The notes under the pieces: generated by a model | The model's database searches: none | What the model was told of the DNA's origin: nothing | What the model saw: only the letters and a program-made list of their open reading frames with translations | Shown here: one piece after another, positions 25,890-33,956 of the stretch | Layout: each line of letters opens with the position of its first letter | Numbering within the stretch: the stretch's first letter is position 1 | DNA from: Myroides odoratimimus | GTDB taxonomy: Bacteria > Bacteroidota > Bacteroidia > Flavobacteriales > Flavobacteriaceae | Assembly (NCBI RefSeq): GCF_030326305.1 | Contig: NZ_JACAKB010000003.1 | Location: forward strand, 60,063-124,062 | Length of the DNA: 64,000 bases | Reading direction: 5' to 3' | Made by a program: the position numbers and the translations under genes

Positions 25890-26501
25890 ATGCCTTTAGT
25901 AAAAGAAATCAAAGGAGAAACTTACAAGGTTTTGATATGGAAAGTAGAAGAGAATCTTGAGGAGCTGATGAATGGTGTTGTTCTACAAGAGCGTTCTTCT
26001 GAGCGATTAAAAGGGATGAAATCTGAAGTACACCAAAAGGGATTTATGGCAGTCAGACAGTTACTGCGCTATGGAGGATATAGTGATGATGACTTATGTT
26101 ATGATACAAATGGTAGACCTAGTCTTAGTGATGGTTCATTTATTTCTATTTCGCATTCGTTTGAGTATGCTAGTATTATCATCGGTAAGGAGAATGTGGG
26201 GATAGATGTAGAGATGAAGCGCGATAAGATAAAGCGTATAGCAAATAAGTTTTGTAATGAAGAAGAGCTAAACACAGTTTTAAATTCTTTGGATGAGATT
26301 GATGCATTGACAGAGATATGGTGTGCGAAAGAAGCCATGTTTAAGATGTGTGAATCACGCAGTCTAAGCTTTAAAAAAGATATGCAGGTAGAACTTAAAA
26401 AGAATGAATGTTTTGTTAATAATGAGGTTTTTAATCAAGAATTCAAGTATAAAGCAGTGGAATTAGATAACTTTATGTTGGTTTATGCATTAGAGTCTTA
26501 A
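25890..26501 (+). CDS. 4'-phosphopantetheinyl transferase superfamily protein
   Basis: The 203-residue protein shows the Sfp/AcpT signature: ISISHSFEYASIII, the Mg-binding NVGIDVEMKR, and the second motif EIWCAKEAMFKM (WxxKEA). It moves phosphopantetheine from CoA to a Ser of an acyl or peptidyl carrier protein. About 200 residues is the Sfp-type length. No carrier protein or synthase is encoded nearby, so a housekeeping ACP is a possible target. It has its own promoter. Confidence 0.93.
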   Translation: MPLVKEIKGETYKVLIWKVEENLEELMNGVVLQERSSERLKGMKSEVHQKGFMAVRQLLRYGGYSDDDLCYDTNGRPSLSDGSFISISHSFEYASIIIGKENVGIDVEMKRDKIKRIANKFCNEEELNTVLNSLDEIDALTEIWCAKEAMFKMCESRSLSFKKDMQVELKKNECFVNNEVFNQEFKYKAVELDNFMLVYALES

Positions 26502-26530
26502 TGCAATAGTAATTTTAAAAAGATAATTAG

Positions 26531-26538
26531 TACTTTTG
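26531..26538 (+). promoter_or_regulatory. Promoter -7 element of the BI-1 gene
   Basis: TACTTTTG matches TAnnTTTG, 15 bp before the start codon. Confidence 0.45.
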
Positions 26539-26553
26539 AAAAAAATATAGATA

Positions 26554-27273
26554 ATGGAAAATAATTTTAAAAATGTTGATTACACGCTTCCTGTAGCTAT
26601 GGAATCTGAAGTAGTAAGAGCACAGTTTTATAAAAAGACTTATGCTACTTTAGCAGCAGGGGTATTAGCTTTTATTGTATTAGAAGCTATCATGTTAAAC
26701 ACGCCTTTCATTGTAGAAGGGATGTTTACTATTATTGGGATGGGTAAGTTCTCATGGTTGATCGTACTAGGTGCCTTTATGGGGATCACTTGGTATGCAC
26801 AGAAACTTGCTGATAACTCAGTAGATAAGAAGGTTCAGTACGCTGGACTATTTCTATACGTATTAGCAGAGGCATTTATCTTTGTGCCTATTTTATATAT
26901 CGCTATGTCTATGACTAATGACCTTACTCTGATTTCTCAGGCAGGTATTATGACATTGGCTTTATTTGGAGGATTGACAGGAGTAGTATTTAGCTCTAAT
27001 GCTAACTTCTCTTTTATGAGATCTATCCTTAGTATTGGATTCTTCTTAGCGCTAGGTACTATTATTTGTGGTATGATCTTCGGATTTAACCTTGGGTTAT
27101 GGTTCTCTTTAGCGATGGTAGCTTTAGCTTCTGGATCGATCTTATACTCTACATGGCAGATTAAAAATGAATACGCAGCTAACCAACACGTACCAGCTGC
27201 TCTATCTTTATTTGCTTCGTTAATGTTACTTTTCTGGTATATTCTGAGAATTGTAATGAGTAGAAACAACTAA
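26554..27273 (+). CDS. Bax inhibitor-1/YccA family membrane protein
   Basis: The 239-residue protein has seven hydrophobic segments from about residue 30, a cytosolic start (FKNVDYTLPVAM...AQFYKKTYATLAAG) and the family's final acidic/aromatic helix region. BI-1/YccA proteins are pH-dependent calcium leak channels or protease modulators in the inner membrane. A terminator follows 25 bp after the stop. Confidence 0.93.
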   Translation: MENNFKNVDYTLPVAMESEVVRAQFYKKTYATLAAGVLAFIVLEAIMLNTPFIVEGMFTIIGMGKFSWLIVLGAFMGITWYAQKLADNSVDKKVQYAGLFLYVLAEAFIFVPILYIAMSMTNDLTLISQAGIMTLALFGGLTGVVFSSNANFSFMRSILSIGFFLALGTIICGMIFGFNLGLWFSLAMVALASGSILYSTWQIKNEYAANQHVPAALSLFASLMLLFWYILRIVMSRNN

Positions 27274-27297
27274 TTAGAAAGATATATTATACTTTTG

Positions 27298-27328
27298 AAC
27301 CGCATTCCATGAAGAGTGCGGTTTTTTA
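27298..27328 (+). terminator. Terminator after the BI-1 gene
   Basis: ACCGCATTC pairs with GAGTGCGGT (one G-T) around CATGAA, then T6. It overlaps a false GTG start for the next gene. Confidence 0.85.
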
Positions 27329-27345
27329 TTTTAAGTGTATTTGTT

Positions 27346-27972
27346 ATGATTGACTTTTTTTTTGGAGCATATAGAGAGGCTAGTATGCTTCAGATAGTAT
27401 TAGAATCAGTAGTGTTTATCTTTGGGATTATGAGTGTATGGTATGCAGGTAAGGAGAACATCCTTGTCTATCCTACAGGTATTATCGCTACGATTATCAC
27501 TGTTTACTTACTCTATGTGATAGGATATTATGGAGACATGATTTTGAACGGATATTACTCTATCATGAGTGTTTATGGGGGGTATAATTGGTCTAGACAG
27601 AAAGACGGAGATACTCTTCTAAAGATTAGTCGTACGAACACTAGTGAGAAGATAAAGGGAGTTATCATATTCGCAGTTACACTAGTGATCATCTATGGCG
27701 TATATCACTTCTCTGGCAAAGAGATCCTACCTGAGAACTATATAGATATTATCACATCAGGTATCTTTTTCACTGGAATGTATTATATGGCCTTAAAGAA
27801 GATAGAGAACTGGACACTGTGGATCATAGGAGATATTATCTCTGTTCCGCTATATGCTTATAGAGGATATGGAATATTAGCAGTACAATTTGCTATCTTT
27901 ACAGTATTAGCTATTATGGCTTATATATCGTGGTATAAAACAATAAATAGAGAAAAATGCTTAGAGAAATAA
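27346..27972 (+). CDS. PnuC-family vitamin transporter (nicotinamide riboside or thiamine type)
   Basis: The protein has seven membrane segments and PnuC signatures: DMILNGYYSIMSVYGGYNW and WTLWIIGDIISVPLYAYRGYG. ATG at 27346 is chosen because an upstream in-frame GTG at 27316 lies in the preceding terminator. PnuC proteins move nicotinamide riboside by facilitated diffusion; related PnuT proteins move thiamine in Bacteroidota. The TPP-riboswitch receptor gene lies 600 bp downstream on the same strand, which favours the thiamine reading but does not prove it. It overlaps arfB by 16 bp. Confidence 0.9.
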   Translation: MIDFFFGAYREASMLQIVLESVVFIFGIMSVWYAGKENILVYPTGIIATIITVYLLYVIGYYGDMILNGYYSIMSVYGGYNWSRQKDGDTLLKISRTNTSEKIKGVIIFAVTLVIIYGVYHFSGKEILPENYIDIITSGIFFTGMYYMALKKIENWTLWIIGDIISVPLYAYRGYGILAVQFAIFTVLAIMAYISWYKTINREKCLEK

Positions 27973-28355
27973 TAGAAAGAGAACTGACATTTAAGGCTGT
28001 ACGCAGTAGTGGAGCTGGTGGTCAGAATGTAAATAAAGTATCGTCTAAAGTGGTTCTGTCTTGGGACTGTCTAAACTCTCAAGGAGTAACAGAAGAAGAG
28101 AGAACACTGCTATTAGAACGTCTGAAGAATAGATTTAATAAAGAAGGTGTACTTATTCTAGACGCAGATAATACACGTAGTCAGGTTAAGAATAAAGAGA
28201 TTGTGATTGATCGTTTCTTTCAGTTATTAGCGATAGGACTACACATCGAGAAAGAACGTAGAGAGACAAAAACTCCGCGTAGAGTATTGCAAAAAAGAAA
28301 AGACAATAAACAACAGAATTCTTTAAAGAAAGCCTTGAGAAAGAGAGTGTTTTAA
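27957..28355 (+). CDS. arfB: ArfB-type peptidyl-tRNA hydrolase (ribosome rescue)
   Basis: The 132-residue protein has the release-factor-like catalytic loop SGAGGQNVNKVSSK with the GGQ motif near residue 20, followed by the C-terminal basic tail (KKALRKRVF) that enters the empty mRNA channel. It frees nascent chains from ribosomes stalled without a stop codon. The start overlaps the 3' end of the pnuC-like gene, so translation is likely coupled. Confidence 0.95.
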   Translation: MLREIIERELTFKAVRSSGAGGQNVNKVSSKVVLSWDCLNSQGVTEEERTLLLERLKNRFNKEGVLILDADNTRSQVKNKEIVIDRFFQLLAIGLHIEKERRETKTPRRVLQKRKDNKQQNSLKKALRKRVF

Positions 28356-28393
28356 CCAAAAAGGTGTTAAACATCTCTTCTTCTTAGATATAG

Positions 28394-28425
28394 TTGTTTT
28401 TCTCTTGAAAAACAGCCTATATTTG
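28394..28425 (+). promoter_or_regulatory. Promoter of the TPP-riboswitch TonB receptor
   Basis: TTG at 28394-28396 and TATATTTG at 28418-28425 are 21 bp apart, the same geometry as the tRNA-Gly promoter at the right edge. The aptamer begins about 10 bp later. Confidence 0.6.
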
Positions 28426-28434
28426 CATTATAAA

Positions 28435-28505
28435 TCTCAAAGGGGTGCCATACGGCTGAGATCATACCCATAGAACCTGGGCGGGTAATGCTGCCAAGGG
28501 AGTAT
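28435..28505 (+). promoter_or_regulatory. TPP riboswitch (THI element) controlling the TonB receptor
   Basis: Canonical THI-box segments appear in order: GGGGTGCC, GGCTGAGATCATACCC, GAACCTGGGCGGGTAATGC and AAGGGAG. TPP binding should lower expression of the downstream receptor. After the aptamer come a perfect hairpin ACAGTTC/GAACTGT (28508-28527) and CCCCTTT (28566-28572), complementary to AAAGGGG at the aptamer's 5' side (28439-28445). Confidence 0.95.
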
Positions 28506-28596
28506 ATACAGTTCATTCTAGAACTGTTATGGACTAGTGTAATTATTAATTAATAAGAATAATTGCCCCTTTTATTTGTAGATATTTTTTTTACGA

Positions 28597-30738
28597 ATGA
28601 AAAAAACATTACTTCAATCTTTATTGTTAACTGCTGTTTGTGCAAGTTCGACCTATGCACAAGAGAAACAAGTTAATGATTCTTTTCAACAATCAACACT
28701 TAACGAGATCGTATTATCAGCTGTTCGTGCAGATGAGAAGACGCCTATCGCTTATGCTAACTTGTCTAAGAACGAGATCGGAAAGCGCAATCTCGGACAA
28801 GACATCCCTACCATCATGTCTTATATGACCTCAGTAGTGACTACTACAGATGCTGGTAACGGGATAGGGTACTCTAGTTTCAGAGTACGAGGATCAGACG
28901 CTACACGTGTCAACGTGACCTTAAACGGGATTCCCTATAACGATGGAGAGTCACAAGGTTCGTTTTGGGTAAATATGCCAGACTTTACATCATCTGTCCA
29001 GAATCTACAGTTACAGCGTGGTGTAGGTACTTCTACTAACGGATCAGCCGCATTCGGTGCGAGTCTTAATCTAAAGACAGATGACTTCTCACATGAGGCG
29101 AATGGAGAAATCTCTAATTCTTTCGGAAGTTATAATACGCGTAAGTCTACTGTGAAGTTTAGCACAGGATTGATCAATGATAAGTTTGAGATTGCGGGTC
29201 GTCTATCAGATATGAAGTCTGATGGGTATATAGACCGAGCTTCTTCTAGAATGAAGTCATACTACTTACAGGGAGTGTATGTAGGTGAGACATCATTAGT
29301 GAAGGCTGTCGTATTCGGTGGTAAGCAGAAGACTTATCAAGCGTGGAATGGTGTATCTCAGGCAGACATAGATAAGTATGGTCGTCGTTATAACCCTGCA
29401 GGGAAGTATAAGGATGATCAAGGTAATACGCAGTTCTATGACAATGAGACGGATAATTATATCCAGACACACTATCAGCTACATTGGAGTGAGAAGTGGT
29501 CACCAGCATGGTCATCTAATGTATCACTTCACTATACTAAGGGTGATGGATATTATGAGAACTATAAGACAAACCAGAAGTTTAAGACTTATGGATTCCG
29601 ACCTATTATCGTAGATGGCAAGGAGGTAAATAAGACAGACCTTATCAGACAGAAGAGCCTAGCGAATCATTTCTACGGTATGGTGTTTAATACGAACTAT
29701 ACTACGGATAAGCTTAATGTAATCTTAGGTGGAGGAGCTAATAAATATGAAGGAGACCACTTCGGTAATGTGTTGTGGACTAGAGAACCTGTGAAGATAG
29801 CACCTAACTATGAGTATTACAGAGATGATGCTGTAAAGACAGACCTTAACTTCTATGCGAAGGCCACTTGGCAGTTCGCCGATCAGTGGAGCTTATTTGG
29901 AGATATGCAGTATAGACGTGTTACTTATGAGGCTAACGGTATCGAGACAGGGTTAGTAGATGATAAATTTAACTTCTTTAACCCAAAAGGAGGTATTACT
30001 TATCAGCTGAATGATTCGAACCAACTATATTTCTCTTATGCTAAAGGGAATAGAGAGCCGAATAGGAAGGACTATGAAGGAGAAGGAAAGCCTAAGTCTG
30101 AGAGCATGGATGACTATGAGCTAGGATGGAGATATAAAGGAGACCGTGCTACTGTGAACGTGAATGCCTACTATATGAAGTATAAAAACCAACTTATCTT
30201 AACAGGAGAAATAAACGACGTAGGAGCTATGTTAAGAGCGAATAGTGGTGATAGTTATAGAGCAGGTATCGAGATCGATGCGAATGTGAGAGTATTAGAT
30301 AAGTTATATTGGGCACCTAGTATGACTATTAGTGCTAATAAGAATAAGAACTTTATGACGACAGTAGATGGACTACCTGTAAATCTAGGTACTACGAATA
30401 TCGCGTTCTCTCCTGATTTTATCGCATCTAATGCCATTACGTATTTACCTGTAGAGGGGATGAGTGTATCTCTTCTAACGAAATTCGTGGGAGAACAATA
30501 TATGGCCAACATAGATGCTAAAGAATCAAAGCTTGATTCCTACTTTATCAACGATCTAAGTGCTACTTATGAGTTCCCGATTAAAGGATGGGTACGATCA
30601 GTAGGTGTATCTGTATTAGCAAATAATATATTCAATGTGAAGTATATGTCTAATGGATATTATGACCCAGAATGGGGATCTGCTTATTATCCACAGGCAG
30701 AGTTTAATATCTTAGCAGGACTGACTATTAAGTTCTAA
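28597..30738 (+). CDS. TonB-dependent outer-membrane receptor, thiamine-linked
   Basis: The 713-residue protein has a signal peptide (cleavage near SSTYAQ), a plug domain with the typical GYSSFRVRGSDATRVNVTLNGIPYND, and a beta-barrel ending in an aromatic residue (LTIKF). It lacks the N-terminal carboxypeptidase-like domain of SusC. The TPP riboswitch in its leader implies uptake of thiamine, its phosphates or precursors across the outer membrane. The pnuC-like gene upstream could be the inner-membrane step. A strong terminator follows. Confidence 0.94.
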   Translation: MKKTLLQSLLLTAVCASSTYAQEKQVNDSFQQSTLNEIVLSAVRADEKTPIAYANLSKNEIGKRNLGQDIPTIMSYMTSVVTTTDAGNGIGYSSFRVRGSDATRVNVTLNGIPYNDGESQGSFWVNMPDFTSSVQNLQLQRGVGTSTNGSAAFGASLNLKTDDFSHEANGEISNSFGSYNTRKSTVKFSTGLINDKFEIAGRLSDMKSDGYIDRASSRMKSYYLQGVYVGETSLVKAVVFGGKQKTYQAWNGVSQADIDKYGRRYNPAGKYKDDQGNTQFYDNETDNYIQTHYQLHWSEKWSPAWSSNVSLHYTKGDGYYENYKTNQKFKTYGFRPIIVDGKEVNKTDLIRQKSLANHFYGMVFNTNYTTDKLNVILGGGANKYEGDHFGNVLWTREPVKIAPNYEYYRDDAVKTDLNFYAKATWQFADQWSLFGDMQYRRVTYEANGIETGLVDDKFNFFNPKGGITYQLNDSNQLYFSYAKGNREPNRKDYEGEGKPKSESMDDYELGWRYKGDRATVNVNAYYMKYKNQLILTGEINDVGAMLRANSGDSYRAGIEIDANVRVLDKLYWAPSMTISANKNKNFMTTVDGLPVNLGTTNIAFSPDFIASNAITYLPVEGMSVSLLTKFVGEQYMANIDAKESKLDSYFINDLSATYEFPIKGWVRSVGVSVLANNIFNVKYMSNGYYDPEWGSAYYPQAEFNILAGLTIKF

Positions 30739-30781
30739 TCCATATTAATAAGCCATCTAGTAAGCTAGATTACTTATAGAG

Positions 30782-30810
30782 ACCACCATAGCGATATGGT
30801 GGTTTTTTTT
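30782..30810 (+). terminator. Terminator after the thiamine TonB receptor
   Basis: ACCACCATA pairs with TATGGTGGT around GCGA and runs into T8. Confidence 0.92.
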
Positions 30811-31085
30811 GACCTTGTTTTATCGTAATGTTGCTTCTAGTAATATGCTGTAGGTTTTATAAGAGTTAATGAGCTGATATGGAGATAACGACTCTATTTA
30901 CTCTTTTTGACTTATAATGGAGAATTGTTTTGGTTTTAAATGGTTGAAATATAGATATTTATTCTTTTTTGTTTTTATACAGTTCGCAAGCTATTCGGTA
31001 ATAATCAGTGTTTACTTGGGTTGAGAGGGGGGTTACCGAACTGTACTAAATCTCTACCCGAACCATCTCTACAGGAGAGTAATGT
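30811..31085. other. Intergenic region with a bulged inverted repeat
   Basis: No gene was recognised. CAGTTCG (30980-30986) and CGGTAA (30996-31001) are both complementary to parts of TTACCGAACTG (31033-31043), giving a stem with a bulge of about 10 nt. The rest is AT-rich with no other structure seen. Confidence 0.4.
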
Positions 31086-31087
31086 AC

Positions 31088-31117
31088 AAAAAAAATACTC
31101 CGATGAAGGAGTATTGA
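31088..31117 (-). terminator. Terminator of the Rieske-like lipoprotein gene
   Basis: On the minus strand AATACTCC pairs with GGAGTATT around a 6-nt loop, followed by a run of T's. Confidence 0.85.
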
Positions 31118-31140
31118 TATAGAATGATCAGATTTAATTA

Positions 31141-31596
31141 TTAGTAAGTCACAAAGATATTATCACCACTTTGTCTTACAGGATAAGGCTTCAGTTGGTT
31201 GTATTTTAATCCTGGTTTTATAGATTGACCATTGCCTAGATAGAAGGCAGGTTCTTCTCCATTATGCTGAAGCTTATTGGTACAGTATACATAAGGATCA
31301 TTAGGTTTTTTTTGTATTAATCTAGACGTGACAGGGTCAAAAGCATGATCAGGACAGGTTAGATCATAAGCAAAGTATTGTGAGCCAGCGTTAAATATTG
31401 CTACACCTATAATGCCATGATTATAGGTTACATAAGTACCGTTTTGATATCTTAAAAAGTCTGCATCTGCTTGGTACAGATTCACCATAAGATTGACTTT
31501 TACATTGGGTAGATAAGGGTTGTGATATCCACTACCACTTTTACTACATGCTGTAGATATTAATAAAGTAAATAGGATTAGAAATAATCTTTTCAT
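31141..31596 (-). CDS. Lipoprotein with a degenerate Rieske-like domain
   Basis: The 151-residue protein has a lipobox (LISTAC, Cys17). The mature part resembles a Rieske fold: FAYDLTCPDH in place of the first Cys-X-His ligand pair, VYCTNKLQHNG near the second, and the usual last strands (LKPYPVRQSGDNIFVTY). The spacing of metal ligands is not canonical, so a bound 2Fe-2S cluster is doubtful. It is a monocistronic gene, divergent from greA. Confidence 0.75.
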   Translation of the reverse strand: MKRLFLILFTLLISTACSKSGSGYHNPYLPNVKVNLMVNLYQADADFLRYQNGTYVTYNHGIIGVAIFNAGSQYFAYDLTCPDHAFDPVTSRLIQKKPNDPYVYCTNKLQHNGEEPAFYLGNGQSIKPGLKYNQLKPYPVRQSGDNIFVTY

Positions 31597-31608
31597 TTTA
31601 ATAAACTA

Positions 31609-31639
31609 TTTGAAAAACAAATTTAATTATTTAACTTTG
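31609..31639 (+). promoter_or_regulatory. Promoter of greA
   Basis: TTTG (31609-31612) and TAACTTTG (31632-31639) are 19 bp apart, an ideal Bacteroidota promoter. It predicts a leader of about 108 nt. Confidence 0.65.
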
Positions 31640-31700
31640 ACAAATATAGTAGAACAGTTAATTATTGATTTAACGATAAAAATAAAAATATCTTTATAGC

Positions 31701-31729
31701 GAAGAATCCCGTTTTTATGGGATTTTTTC
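31701..31729 (+). terminator. Terminator-like hairpin inside the greA leader
   Basis: AATCCC (31705-31710) pairs with GGGATT (31719-31724), extended by A-T and G-T pairs, then T6. It lies between the greA promoter and start codon, so it may attenuate greA and release a short RNA of about 85 nt. Confidence 0.55.
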
Positions 31730-31751
31730 TATTTATATAAACGTGTTAATT

Positions 31752-32228
31752 ATGAGTAAGATTTCGTATTATACTGCGGAGGGTCTTAAAAAACTAAAAG
31801 ACGAGTTAGAGCAGTTGAAGAGTGTGGAGCGTCCAAAGGCATCTCAAGCTATTGCAGATGCGAGAGATAAGGGAGACTTATCTGAGAATGCAGAGTATGA
31901 TGCTGCTAAGGAAGCACAAGGTTTATTAGAACTAAAAATAGCAAAAGTAGAGGAAGTAGTAGCTAATGCTAGGTTGATAGACGAATCTCAGTTAGATATG
32001 TCTAAGGCATTAGTATTATCTAAAGTGAAAATAAAGAATCAAGCTAATGGAATGGAGATTACCTATACATTAGTAGCTGAAAGTGAAGCAGACCTAAAAG
32101 CTGCAAAAATTTCAGTAACTTCACCTATCGGAAGAGGACTTCTTGGCAAATCTGTTGGAGATGTTGCGGAGATCCAAGTTCCTAATGGAATCATGAAGTT
32201 CGAGATTCTAGAGATCACTAGAGACTAA
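31752..32228 (+). CDS. greA: Transcription elongation factor GreA
   Basis: The 158-residue protein has the GreA coiled coil with the acidic tip in GDLSENAEYDAAKEAQ and the C-terminal FKBP-like domain with ISVTSPIGRGLLGKSVGD. It helps backtracked RNA polymerase cleave the transcript. The ATG at 31752 is preferred over GTG at 31743, since MSKISYYTAEGLKKL is the family start. A HIT-family gene follows after 16 bp, so they are co-transcribed. Confidence 0.97.
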   Translation: MSKISYYTAEGLKKLKDELEQLKSVERPKASQAIADARDKGDLSENAEYDAAKEAQGLLELKIAKVEEVVANARLIDESQLDMSKALVLSKVKIKNQANGMEITYTLVAESEADLKAAKISVTSPIGRGLLGKSVGDVAEIQVPNGIMKFEILEITRD

Positions 32229-32244
32229 TTTTAAAAAATATAGT

Positions 32245-32634
32245 ATGAGTTCTATTTTCACTAAAATCATTACTGGAGAGATTCCTGCCTATAAGGTAGC
32301 AGAGGATGATAATTTCCTTGCATTTTTAGATATTAATCCGAATGCGAAGGGACATACGCTATGTATTCCAAAAAAGGAAATCAATAAGATTTTTGATATG
32401 GAAGAGGATCATTATATGGAATTGATGAGATTCTCTCGCAAGGTAGCTAAGGCATTAGAGCTAGCTGTACCGTGTAAGAGAGTAGGGATGGCAGTAGTAG
32501 GGTTAGAAGTACCTCATGTACATGTGCATTTAATCCCTCTTCAAGAAATGGATGATATGCGCTTCACTAAAAAAGAAAAGCTAACTCCAGAAGAGTTCGA
32601 GAGTGTAGCTAAAGCTATTAACAGTCATTTATAA
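32245..32634 (+). CDS. HIT family nucleotide-binding protein (HinT-like)
   Basis: The 129-residue protein has the histidine-triad HVHVHLIPL near residue 92 and the N-terminal IFTKIITGEIPAYKVAEDDNFLAFLD pattern. HIT hydrolases split AMP-lysine or other nucleoside phosphoramidates. It is downstream of greA in one operon, a common pairing in Flavobacteriaceae, and ends before a terminator. Confidence 0.95.
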   Translation: MSSIFTKIITGEIPAYKVAEDDNFLAFLDINPNAKGHTLCIPKKEINKIFDMEEDHYMELMRFSRKVAKALELAVPCKRVGMAVVGLEVPHVHVHLIPLQEMDDMRFTKKEKLTPEEFESVAKAINSHL

Positions 32635-32653
32635 GACTGTATGGATAATGTAA

Positions 32654-32689
32654 CAAAGGCTGTCTAGATTATAGGTCAGCCTTTTTTTT
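32654..32689. terminator. Terminator after greA-HIT operon
   Basis: AAAGGCTG pairs with CAGCCTTT, followed by T's on the plus strand. It overlaps the last codons of the convergent histidine kinase gene. Confidence 0.82.
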
Positions 32690-33823
32690 GTGATATGTAA
32701 TACAGAATGTAGTTCCTTTACCTACTTCTGATTGCGTTACTTTAATCTTTCCATCTTGGAATTCTTCTACGATTCTCTTAGTCAGAGATAGTCCTAGCCC
32801 CCATCCTCGTTTCTTAGTAGTGTAGCCAGGCTCGAAGATCTTATTAAACATCTTCTTCGGTATCCCACTTCCTGTATCTGTCACATAGATATTGACAGTC
32901 TTATCAGTATCTTGGATCAGGATAGCTAGTTTCCCTTTTCCTTTCATGGCATCGATAGCATTCTTGATTAGGTTTTCTATAGTCCAGCTGTGTAATTCCT
33001 TGTTTAGAGGAATATTAATTTCGTAGTCAGGACAGTCTAGTGTGAAGATAATCTGCTTAGAGTTTCTCAGGGAGAAGTAATCAAATGACTTCCTCGTCTC
33101 TGATACGATATCTACGTTCGTTAACTTCGGTATAGACCCGATCTTAGAAAAACGATCTGCTATTATCTGAAGTTTTTTGACATCTTTTTCTATCTCTTCC
33201 GTGATCTCAGGACTTATATTATCTAATCTCATGATCTCTACCCAGCCTAGTAGTGAGGATAGAGGTGTACCTATCTGATGGGCTGTTTCTTTTGCCATTC
33301 CTGTCCATAGCTTGTTCTGTGTAGCGATTTTATTACTTCTATAGAAGTAGAATAGCAGTACTGTGAAGAATAAGAATATCAGTACTAGCGTGACAGGGTA
33401 GTACTTTAGCTTGGTCAGTAAGGATGAGTTACCATAATAGACATACTGAGTTTGTTTACCTACCTTTAGGATAATAGGTGGGTTCTGAAACTTGAGTTTG
33501 CGCAGCAGTGCTTCTTTTTTTTCGGGAGTGTTGACTATCTGTTCATCTATATTATTTAGAGAGATGATCTTATCATGCTCATCTGTCTGGATAATAGGGA
33601 TAGTCTTATTCTCCATAATGATCAGAAAGGGTAGAGATACGTCAGCCTCTATAGAAGTGGCTATATCAAGTGTATTCAGCGCTTCTGCCCAGATCTTCAT
33701 CTTGGTTCTCTCCTCTGTCTTATAGGTTTGAAAAAAGGAATAGGTGTTCCACAGGATGACTACTAAGGTGATTAAGGCTGCAGTAATTACTGACCAACGA
33801 AATATTTCTTTTTTATTTCTCAA
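32669..33823 (-). CDS. Sensor histidine kinase, orphan
   Basis: The 384-residue kinase has two membrane segments (about 12-32 and 130-152) around a short periplasmic domain of about 95 residues. The phosphoacceptor region is the unusual Bacteroidota type, AKETAHQIGTPLSSLLGWVE, and the ATPase domain has N-box IENLIKNAIDAM, G1 TDTGSGIP and G2 GWGLGLSLTKRIVEE. No response regulator is adjacent. The signal is unknown. Confidence 0.93.
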   Translation of the reverse strand: MRNKKEIFRWSVITAALITLVVILWNTYSFFQTYKTEERTKMKIWAEALNTLDIATSIEADVSLPFLIIMENKTIPIIQTDEHDKIISLNNIDEQIVNTPEKKEALLRKLKFQNPPIILKVGKQTQYVYYGNSSLLTKLKYYPVTLVLIFLFFTVLLFYFYRSNKIATQNKLWTGMAKETAHQIGTPLSSLLGWVEIMRLDNISPEITEEIEKDVKKLQIIADRFSKIGSIPKLTNVDIVSETRKSFDYFSLRNSKQIIFTLDCPDYEINIPLNKELHSWTIENLIKNAIDAMKGKGKLAILIQDTDKTVNIYVTDTGSGIPKKMFNKIFEPGYTTKKRGWGLGLSLTKRIVEEFQDGKIKVTQSEVGKGTTFCITYHKKKADL

Positions 33824-33956
33824 GTTCTGATATGGGTTTTATGAACATTTAAAAGTAATTAAAATAAATGAATTGAATTTAGTTTAATGAAGTATTAAAA
33901 ATTTTATCGTTCCTAAAAGCTTTTGTAACTTTACTTTTCTTCAACTAAATATATAT

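Noticed and set aside
26099-27269. Minus-strand ORFs opposite the phosphopantetheinyl transferase and BI-1 genes
   Set aside because: They are frame shadows of well-recognised genes with no start signals or homology.
27316-27345. GTG start for the pnuC-like gene
   Set aside because: It lies in the stem and T tract of the preceding terminator; the ATG at 27346 fits the family.
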